From NCBI GenBank assembly GCA_003151735.1, contig PLYI01000120.1:1-64000 (forward strand): DNA of 64,000 nt, written 5' to 3'. Below are positions 47,873-55,655 of the stretch, piece by piece; the stretch's first letter is position 1; every line of letters starts with the position of its first letter. The notes under the pieces are model-generated. The model was not told the DNA's origin, made no database searches, and saw only the letters and a list, made by a program, of their open reading frames with translations. The DNA is from Candidatus Bathyarchaeota archaeon. GTDB taxonomy: Archaea > Thermoproteota > Bathyarchaeia > Bathyarchaeales > Bathycorpusculaceae. Position numbers and translations under genes: made by a program.

Positions 47873-48865
47873 TTGGAGCTAACAGTCTTAAACGTAGTAA
47901 TCGCCTTCATCATGCTGGTTCTGGCTATCCTGTTAGATTTAGCTCTTGGCGATCCATCACCCAATTACCCTGACCGATGGGTTTTCAAGCTGCACCCAAC
48001 CGTTCTAATGGGTAAATTCACCAAAAAAATTGAGCCTTACTTCAAAAACCCAAACCCAAAAACAGAGAAGGTTCTGGGCGTTTTGCTGGCTTTAACTGTT
48101 ATTGGTGCTTTTGCTCTTCCAGTCTACTTCGGTTTGTGGATTATCTTCTCGTATGTGAGCATTTTTGTTTACGCCTTCATAGGCATCATATTGCTCAAGA
48201 TGACAATTTGCATTAAGCTGGAAACAGACTGGGCAAAAGCTGCAGCAAAAGCTATCGATGCAAGCGATTTACCTGAAGCAAAAAAGTACAGTCACTTCTC
48301 AAGACGGGAATCCAAAGATCTAAACGGCGCAGAAATGGGCAGTGCTGTCATCGAATCCATGTCTGAAAATCTTATCGACTTCAAACTTTCACCCATGATG
48401 TCGTTTGCGCTTTTCGGCGTTACCGGCGCAATTGCTTTTCGAGCAATCAACACCTTGGATGGGATGGTTGGCTTCAAAACCAAAGAGCACATTAACACCG
48501 GCTGGTTTAGTGCAAACCTCGACAACTTTGTTAACTTCATTCCCACAAGGCTCACGGCGCTGCTTATGATTGTTGCAGCTGCAATTCTTCGCTTGGATGC
48601 CAAGAATGCCTGGAGAATCGCTCATCGAGACCACAAAAAAACTCCGAGCCGCAATCACGGTTGGCCGATGGCGGTTGTGGCTGGCGCATTGCGGATACAA
48701 TTGGAAAAGCCAGGGCAGTACATTCTTGGTGACGCGCAGGAACCGTTGACGGGCGAGAAGATTTTGGGTGCTTTGCGGATTAGAGATGTAACGATTGTTC
48801 TATGGGGGCTGCTGTGTGTGGTTGTCCTCGTGGTTGTGCGGTTGTTTTGGTTTATGCCGATTTAG
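47873..48865 (+). CDS. cbiB: Adenosylcobinamide-phosphate synthase
   Basis: LDLALGDPSPNYPDRWVFKLHPTVLMGKF, SRRESKDLNGAEMGSAVIESMSENLIDFKLSPM, AINTLDGMVGF. Confidence 0.92.
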   Translation: MELTVLNVVIAFIMLVLAILLDLALGDPSPNYPDRWVFKLHPTVLMGKFTKKIEPYFKNPNPKTEKVLGVLLALTVIGAFALPVYFGLWIIFSYVSIFVYAFIGIILLKMTICIKLETDWAKAAAKAIDASDLPEAKKYSHFSRRESKDLNGAEMGSAVIESMSENLIDFKLSPMMSFALFGVTGAIAFRAINTLDGMVGFKTKEHINTGWFSANLDNFVNFIPTRLTALLMIVAAAILRLDAKNAWRIAHRDHKKTPSRNHGWPMAVVAGALRIQLEKPGQYILGDAQEPLTGEKILGALRIRDVTIVLWGLLCVVVLVVVRLFWFMPI

Positions 48866-48915
48866 TGCAAAGTTTTAATCGAACCAGAGCGGTATTTCTG
48901 AGTTAAGAGTGCCTC

Positions 48916-50367
48916 TTGATGCGTGTTTGCCTCATAAATCCACCTCGAATTCAGCCTAAAGCATGGGGAAAACCCAACGTTTTTCCACCTATTGCCATGG
49001 CTTCAGTCGCCGCGGTCCTCGAAAAAAAACATGCAGTTAGCATCATTGATGCTCCGACAGAGGGCTGGGAGAACCTTTTGGAGCTGGATCAAACCAAGTA
49101 CCGAGTTGGGTTAAGCGCGGAAACCATTGCAGAACGAGTCGCGCGGTGGAAGCCTGATGTGGTAGTCTTAGAGATCCCATTTTCGGGCTGGTCTAAAACC
49201 GCATTTGAAGTCGCAGCCACAGTAAAAAAGGTCGGCAGAGAGATTGTTGTTGTTTTGTTTGGGTTGCATCCTTCATCACGTCCAGAAGATTGCCTTACAA
49301 ACGTTGATGTTGATTTTGTTGTGGTTGGCGAACCCGAAAACACTGTCTCCGAATTGGTTGGTGCATTAGAATATGGAAAGAGAGATTTTAGCGGCATTGA
49401 TGGTTTAGGTTTTAGGAAAAGTGGCAAGCCAGTTCTCACACGCAAGCGTACTGTGATTGAGAACTTGGATTCGCTCCCGTTTCCAGCTAGGCATTTGCTG
49501 CCAATGGACGTTTACACCAAAGCCGTTAAACAGAATCCCTTGCGCGGCGAAATCCACAAACCCTACACCATAATAATCACGAGTAGAGGCTGCCCCTACA
49601 ACTGCGTTTTCTGCTCAAGCTGCGTGGTCTGGGGAAAGCAGTGGCGTCCACGGAGCGCAGAGAACGTGGTAGATGAAATTGAACAGGTAATCAAAACTTT
49701 TGGAATTCGGCAGGTTGATTTTTCAGATGATAACATGACGTTGGATAAGCAACGTATGGCGGAGATTTGCGATTTAATTGTTGAGCGTAGCTTGAGGTTT
49801 GAGTGGTTTACGCCAAACGGTATCAGAGCAGACACGCTTGATGAACCGCTCCTTCGGAAGATGAAGGCGGCTGGCTGCAAAAAAATCCGCATTGCTCCCG
49901 AATCAGGCGTTCAGCGCGTTGTTAATGAGGTTATCAAAAAGAACTTGGACCTCAAAACAGTTGAGGAAGCGGTGGTTTTGTGCAAACGCGTCGGCATCAA
50001 AGTCGGCTGCTTCTTTGTCATAGGTTTAATCGGAGAAACCAAAGCAGACATCGAAGAAACCATCAATTTTGCTTACAAACTCAAGGAATTGGGAGCGGAC
50101 ACCTTCATCTTCAGCATCGCCATGCCACTCTACGGAACAGCGTTCTATGAGCAGGCAAAACAAAAGGGGTTTTTGCGCGAAGGATTCTGCGATTATGCTT
50201 TGGCGGCGACTGAGCCGCAGGTTGAGACGCCAGAGTGGTCGGCGAGGGATTTGCAGGAGCTGTGCATGAAGGCTAACTTGGTTAATCCGACGTTTACTCG
50301 GGGCAAGGTTTTGAGGGCGATTCGGAATCCGAAGAAAACGGCTAAGTTGCTGCTGAAGAGAAAGTAG
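48916..50367 (+). CDS. B12-binding domain radical SAM protein
   Basis: RVCLINPPRIQPKAWGKPNVFPPIAMASVAAVLEK; CPYNCVFC motif. Confidence 0.88.
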   Translation: MMRVCLINPPRIQPKAWGKPNVFPPIAMASVAAVLEKKHAVSIIDAPTEGWENLLELDQTKYRVGLSAETIAERVARWKPDVVVLEIPFSGWSKTAFEVAATVKKVGREIVVVLFGLHPSSRPEDCLTNVDVDFVVVGEPENTVSELVGALEYGKRDFSGIDGLGFRKSGKPVLTRKRTVIENLDSLPFPARHLLPMDVYTKAVKQNPLRGEIHKPYTIIITSRGCPYNCVFCSSCVVWGKQWRPRSAENVVDEIEQVIKTFGIRQVDFSDDNMTLDKQRMAEICDLIVERSLRFEWFTPNGIRADTLDEPLLRKMKAAGCKKIRIAPESGVQRVVNEVIKKNLDLKTVEEAVVLCKRVGIKVGCFFVIGLIGETKADIEETINFAYKLKELGADTFIFSIAMPLYGTAFYEQAKQKGFLREGFCDYALAATEPQVETPEWSARDLQELCMKANLVNPTFTRGKVLRAIRNPKKTAKLLLKRK

Positions 50368-50478
50368 TGCTGAGTAAGTTTTATAGCAAACGCTTGGTTT
50401 TTTAATTGTATAAAACCTGCTTTTGAAAAGTTACTGCTTGTCCTGAAGGTTTTTGGGCAAATCCTGTTTATATACGGT

Positions 50479-50676
50479 TTGCTCGCATGGCTAGACGGCG
50501 TAGTTGTACAGTTTACTCATCCAGAGTGGCTTGCTCTGCCCGTGTCGCATCTTTTGCTCTGGATAAGAACCGACACCTTCACCATCCTAATGTTCGTTGT
50601 GAGCGCAATTGGTTTTCTTGTTTGGCGGTTAACCGCTGAATTGTCAAAACCTAATGAGAGTAAATCGAAAACGTAG
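50479..50676 (+). CDS. Small membrane protein
   Basis: 65 aa, two hydrophobic segments. Reading frame stays open further upstream; start uncertain. Confidence 0.4.
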   Translation: MLAWLDGVVVQFTHPEWLALPVSHLLLWIRTDTFTILMFVVSAIGFLVWRLTAELSKPNESKSKT

Positions 50677-50690
50677 ACAGGAGAGTTCGC

Positions 50691-51555
50691 CTAACCTTTA
50701 TTGGCAATTTTTTTAAAAGCTAAATAAGCAAGTAGTCCCAAGCAGCATCCGACCGCCAAAACCGCTAATCCCCAGACTTCGAGGGGCGGTTGCGCTGGTT
50801 TTATGGGTTCAATCGAGGTGGGTGTTGGCTGTGTTGGCTGCGGGTCGGGGTCGGTTGGATTACATTGAACTGGACATAGTTGGTGTAGCCGGGGTTTCCC
50901 GCAAGGTCAACTGCCTCTACTGTGAGTTTGTGTGTTCCAACGGTTAACCCTGTTAGGGTAGTGTTTTGCGCTGGCAGAATGGTTTTGTTAGTATCTAAGT
51001 AGACGATTAGTTGGGTTACTGGCTCGCTTAAGATCAGGTTTAACGGAACAGTGATTATGTATGTTTGGTTTGTTTGGGGCGATTGAATGGTTATATTCGG
51101 CGGCGTCGAATCCAGAGCAAAGTCTGGTGCATCAGTGTCTATGTTGAAGTAGATTGTGTCAACGTAAGATCGTATGTCGTTTTCTCCAAAGACAGCCTGC
51201 AAATAAATCGTTAAGCTATGAGGCCCTCGGATAATTCAGGCAACTGCACTTGCCCTTTGGATGAATACACTACATGCAACTCCTTTGGGTTAATAACCGA
51301 GTAAGGCATAAGTCCAGTGATGTTTCCGTCGAGAGTGTAGTTGAGGGAATAGTGCATTCCTAAACCGCAGGCGAAGGTGTAATTGAGCAGTATGTTTTGG
51401 GTGTTGTAGGTTGTGTTGACGGGAGAGAAAACGGTAACGCCGTCTGAGAGGCGAATAGGACCGATAGAACCAGCCATTACGGGTTGAACACTAACTAACA
51501 GCAGACCCGCAAGGAGCAGCGCAAACGCGGTTGCCCAAGTTACTTTTTGAATCAT
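50691..51555 (-). pseudogene. Secreted Ig-like protein with C-terminal TM, interrupted by two frameshifts
   Basis: ORF 51211-51555 reads into ORF 50801-51202 as ..LPELSEG[PH]SLTIYLQAVFGEND..; a second shift near 50847 restores ..DPQPTQPTPTSIEPIKPAQPPLEVWGLAVLAVGCCLGLLAYLAFKKIANKG*. Confidence 0.8.
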
Positions 51556-51604
51556 GCTAAAGCCTACTTATGGATGCTGCAAGGTAACTTTTAGCTCTCC
51601 TACA

Positions 51605-51619
51605 GGAACAGACTGTTCC
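51605..51619 (-). promoter_or_regulatory. Palindrome GGAACAGACTGTTCC (GGAACAGTCTGTTCC on the minus strand), candidate operator
   Basis: 49 bp upstream of the ATG at 51555. Flank AGGAGAG is shared with the copy at 3467. Confidence 0.5.
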
Positions 51620-51653
51620 CCAAAAAGAACACCGAAAACAACCGTGCAATTAC

Positions 51654-51711
51654 TTTTTGACATGTTAATGGCTGCTGAAAACGCCAATACGGACCTGCCC
51701 CCTAAAGGTTT
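51654..51711 (-). repeat. Dispersed ~60-bp intergenic repeat, copy 3
   Basis: Reverse complement AAACCTTTAGGGGGCAGGTCCGTATTGGCGTTTTCAGCAGCCATTAACATGTCAAAAA. Confidence 0.5.
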
Positions 51712-51774
51712 CTGCAATGAACCAGTATTAGGATCTAAATAGGTTGGTTTCGGCTGTTATCCTGAAAAATTGTT

Positions 51775-53319
51775 TTAGAATATTATCAGTCTTCCGTTTA
51801 CGAGCACCATTTCAACGCTTATGTTCTTGATTTTTTCAGGCACCACTGCATTTGGGTCCGAGGACAGAATAATTAAGTCTGCCAGTTTGCCCTCTTCGAT
51901 TGAACCCTTAACGTTTTCTTCGCCCGACGCGTAAGCCGCGTCCAAGGTATACAGGTGCAAAGCTTCTTCAACGCTCAGGCGCTGCTCAGGAAACTCTGCC
52001 CGCAGCACGACTTCTTGCATTCCAAGCAGTGGGCTCAGGGGTTCCATGGGACAGTCGGAGCCGCCAGCAACCTTCACGCCCTCATCAATGAGTGTTTTGA
52101 GTGGATGAAGCCACCTAGCCCGTTCCTTTCCAAGACGTTTTATAGCTGACCACACCGTGAATTCTGTAGAGATAACTTTAGGCTGAACAGAAACAACCAC
52201 ATTTTGTTTTTTGAGGCGCTTGACCAGGTTTTTGTTTAAAACCGCTGCCTGCTCAATACGGAAGCGTGCTTGGCTTGGGGTTTGCTCGATTACGTTTAGG
52301 GTGGTGTCGATTGCTTTGTCGCCCATCGCCAGTATGATTGGTTGAACCCCAGCCGCTAAAACTTGCTTAAACGACGCCGCCAAACCTTCCTCTGTGCAAA
52401 GCAATTTGCCGCTGTTATTTGGCTCATCACTGTACGGCTCCAGCAACGCCGCTTCTTTAGAATCTAAATATCCATCCACATTAATTGCAACACCGCCAAA
52501 CCGCAGCAATGCGTCAGATGTGTCGAAATTCGCCATTTTCCCCATTAGTTTTTGCGGCACTACAACGTTAACCCTGAAAGGCAACCGTTTCTGGGCATTT
52601 AGCTTCTGAATTATAGGCAACTCAATTTCTGACAAAACCAGCCAATGTACACTTGTCAAGCCAGCTTCAGTAATTTTTTTGCAGGCTAAAGATGTCGCCT
52701 CGAAAAGCTCATTGATGGTGGGTTCGGGAACGGCTTGCCAGATTATGTTGGTGGCGCTGTCACGCAAAATGCCTGTAGGTTCGCCAGTTTTTGGGTTCTT
52801 ATCTATGCTGCCGCCCTTAGGCACCGAGGTTTGCTTTGTTACGCCTGCCAATTGGAGGGCTTTGGTGTTTACGGAGCAAATCATTGCGGATTCATGGTAG
52901 ATAATCACAGGGTTGTCTTTTGCAGCAGAATCTAAATCTGAGGTTGTGGGCATACGGTTTTCTTTGAAGCGGTTCTGGTTCCATCCGCGGCCAATAATCC
53001 ACTTGTCGATTGGCGTTTGCCTTGCCTTTTCCTTCAATATGCTCTGTAGGTCAGACATTGATTCTGCGGTGGTTAAGTCAAGCCACAGGAGGCATCGCCC
53101 GAAATCTGCAACGTGAATGTGGGTGTCGATTAAGCCAGGCAACACGGTTTTGCCGTCGAGGCTGATTACTTTGGTGTTTTTGCTAATTAACTGCTTGATT
53201 TGCTTGTTTGTTCCGACTTTAACAATTTTGTTTTTTGTTATAGCGACGGCTTGGGCTGTAGGCTGGTCAGGGTTCATTGTATGAACGTTAGCGTTGACTA
53301 GTGCCAAATCTGCCGACAA
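51775..53319 (-). CDS. Amidohydrolase family protein (YtcJ-like)
   Basis: GKTVLPGLIDTHIHVADFGR, GSDCPMEPLSPLLGMQ, GSIEEGKLADLIILSSDP. Confidence 0.9.
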   Translation of the reverse strand: MSADLALVNANVHTMNPDQPTAQAVAITKNKIVKVGTNKQIKQLISKNTKVISLDGKTVLPGLIDTHIHVADFGRCLLWLDLTTAESMSDLQSILKEKARQTPIDKWIIGRGWNQNRFKENRMPTTSDLDSAAKDNPVIIYHESAMICSVNTKALQLAGVTKQTSVPKGGSIDKNPKTGEPTGILRDSATNIIWQAVPEPTINELFEATSLACKKITEAGLTSVHWLVLSEIELPIIQKLNAQKRLPFRVNVVVPQKLMGKMANFDTSDALLRFGGVAINVDGYLDSKEAALLEPYSDEPNNSGKLLCTEEGLAASFKQVLAAGVQPIILAMGDKAIDTTLNVIEQTPSQARFRIEQAAVLNKNLVKRLKKQNVVVSVQPKVISTEFTVWSAIKRLGKERARWLHPLKTLIDEGVKVAGGSDCPMEPLSPLLGMQEVVLRAEFPEQRLSVEEALHLYTLDAAYASGEENVKGSIEEGKLADLIILSSDPNAVVPEKIKNISVEMVLVNGRLIIF

Positions 53320-53442
53320 GCAATCGCCTATGAAGCGCTAGTTGCGGACTTACGATAAAAAACCTTGCGTTTTCACTAAAAATAATCATAAGCGCTAGTT
53401 TCATCAAATTTACAAAACACATAATAGACGGCTTAACCGTTT

Positions 53443-54927
53443 TTGAGTAACATAAAGTCGGGGAACAACGTGAAAGCCCACGTAGCGCTTGTAAATCCAC
53501 CATACCCAGTCGAAGCGCCGCAAGCCATCTTTCTCCCGCTCGGCATTGGTTACTTGACGGCGGTGTTGGAGGAAAACGGGTACACGGTGGATGTGGTGGA
53601 TTGTCAGACGACGCATCCCACCCAAAAAGAGCTTGAAGACAAATTCAGAAGCTTAAACCCGGACATAATCGGCGTTACATCCGCCACACTCACTTACATG
53701 CCTGCCCTTGACATCTTGAAAGCTGCAAAATCTGCCCTGCCAAACGTAACCACCATGATTGGTGGACCACACGTGACGGTTATGGATGAGCAAGTTTTCA
53801 CTGAGAGCAATGACGTAGACATTGTGGTGCGCAGCGAGGGAGAGCAAACCATGCTGGAGCTAGCGCGTTTAGCGTCTGAGGGCAACCTCAAAAACCTCGA
53901 CCAAGTTTTGGGCATAACCTTCAAAAACAACGGCAAAGTTATCCGCAACCCCGACCGCCCATTCATGCAGGATATAGACTCACTTCCCTATCCAGCACAC
54001 AAACACTTTGAGGTTGGAAAATACAAAATCCTCAACAGAACCTATTTACCCATAGTCACAAGTCGAGGCTGCCCTTTCAGCTGCACCTTCTGCGCAGGAT
54101 ACAAGATGTGCGGAAGAGGCTTCCGAGCTCGGAGTCCAAAGAAAGTTGTTGACGAACTGGAGTGGCTCCGAGACGAGTTTGGGGGAGGCGCTTTTGCGTT
54201 TTACGATGATACTTTCACATTCGATGTGAACAGGGCAATTGCTATTTGCGATGAAATGAAGAAACGCAAATTTGATTTGCCATGGGATTGTAGAACAAGA
54301 GTCGACAAGGTATCCAAAGAGCTTTTAGTTAAACTGCGGAGTTCAGGGTGCCAACTTGTCCACTTCGGCGTTGAATCAGGCAGCCAGCAAATGCTGAATT
54401 TGATGCGTAAAGGCACCACTGTCGAGCAGAACGCTCAGGCAATTAAATGGGCTAAGAAAGCAGGGATATCCGCCGCAATATCGCTGGTCATTGGCTACCC
54501 CACTGAAACACCCGAGCAACTGCAGCAAACCATCGACTTCACATACAAAACAAAACCAGACTACGTTTACATGTGTGAAGCGGTTCCTTATCCGGGCACA
54601 GAACTCTACGATTACACTAAAAAATTAGGGATAGAATTGTCCAAGGACTGGAGCCAATACCATGAGCAAACCCAAGTCTTCCAAAACACGCTCCTGCCGC
54701 TGGAGAAGCTAAATCAGACAAAGAAAGACTTCTACGACCACTACTTATCCCCTACCTTCTACCTGCGCAAAAAACTCAAAGGTGACTTCTACAGCCAAAT
54801 AATGGCACGCAGCGCACTCAATCACATTGTCGCAAACAACAGCTTAGCCCGATGGGTGCTTAGAAAGCTGTATCATCCTAAGAAGAGTCCCGGTGGGCAT
54901 AGTACGCCAAGCAAACAGCAAGAATAG
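53443..54927 (+). CDS. B12-binding domain radical SAM protein
   Basis: VALVNPPYPVEAPQAIFLPLGIGYLTAVLEENGYTVDVVDCQ; CPFSCTFC motif. Confidence 0.88.
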   Translation: MSNIKSGNNVKAHVALVNPPYPVEAPQAIFLPLGIGYLTAVLEENGYTVDVVDCQTTHPTQKELEDKFRSLNPDIIGVTSATLTYMPALDILKAAKSALPNVTTMIGGPHVTVMDEQVFTESNDVDIVVRSEGEQTMLELARLASEGNLKNLDQVLGITFKNNGKVIRNPDRPFMQDIDSLPYPAHKHFEVGKYKILNRTYLPIVTSRGCPFSCTFCAGYKMCGRGFRARSPKKVVDELEWLRDEFGGGAFAFYDDTFTFDVNRAIAICDEMKKRKFDLPWDCRTRVDKVSKELLVKLRSSGCQLVHFGVESGSQQMLNLMRKGTTVEQNAQAIKWAKKAGISAAISLVIGYPTETPEQLQQTIDFTYKTKPDYVYMCEAVPYPGTELYDYTKKLGIELSKDWSQYHEQTQVFQNTLLPLEKLNQTKKDFYDHYLSPTFYLRKKLKGDFYSQIMARSALNHIVANNSLARWVLRKLYHPKKSPGGHSTPSKQQE

Positions 54928-54938
54928 GAGCAGCCTGA

Positions 54939-55655
54939 GTGTTTAGGGCTTTTGGACGACAGGTTTCAGGAATCAAATACCTGCTAACCCATCCTCACCA
55001 ACTTAAATGGGTCATCACAAGAGAAATCCATTTTGGTCAACGCAAAAAAAGCAAACGCAAATGGGTCGAGTGGCAAAAATACGATGCCAACATGCACATC
55101 ATGATGATGCAGGAGCACGCTGAGCTCTTAACCGTCAACACTTTAAACGTTGATCGAATCAAAATCTTCAATGACATGGTTAACGGCATTGGGAAGGATT
55201 TGCAGATTTTGGATGTGGGATGCGGCGACGGCGTTATCAGCGAACCACTTATGAGGATCGGTCACTTTGTTGCAGCAGTAGATTTACCCACGGTGGCAAC
55301 TTCAGCTCATAAATGCAGGGTTTCCTCCATCATGGCAGGCGACGCGGAAACACTAGCTTTCGCAGATGGAAGCTTTGATTTGGTTATCGCCTCCGAAGTG
55401 CTAGAGCACTTGTGGGCGCCCGAGAGCTTCATAAACGAAGCATCTAGAACCCTAAAACCCCGCGGCCACCTGATAATTGAAACGCCTGAGGGAATGGCTG
55501 GATTAAACTATGATTCACACATGAATTATTATACGGTTGAAAAACTGGAGAAAATGTTAACGCCGAAATTCGCTGTAAAAAAAGTTGAGCGGTTGGCTGC
55601 AACGGGTTCTGCTCAAACGCCAACAATTATTGTCTTTTTTGAGAAGACCAATTAA
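54939..55655 (+). CDS. SAM-dependent methyltransferase
   Basis: QILDVGCGDGVISEPLMRIGHFVAAVDL, FDLVIASEVLEHLW. Confidence 0.85.
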   Translation: MFRAFGRQVSGIKYLLTHPHQLKWVITREIHFGQRKKSKRKWVEWQKYDANMHIMMMQEHAELLTVNTLNVDRIKIFNDMVNGIGKDLQILDVGCGDGVISEPLMRIGHFVAAVDLPTVATSAHKCRVSSIMAGDAETLAFADGSFDLVIASEVLEHLWAPESFINEASRTLKPRGHLIIETPEGMAGLNYDSHMNYYTVEKLEKMLTPKFAVKKVERLAATGSAQTPTIIVFFEKTN

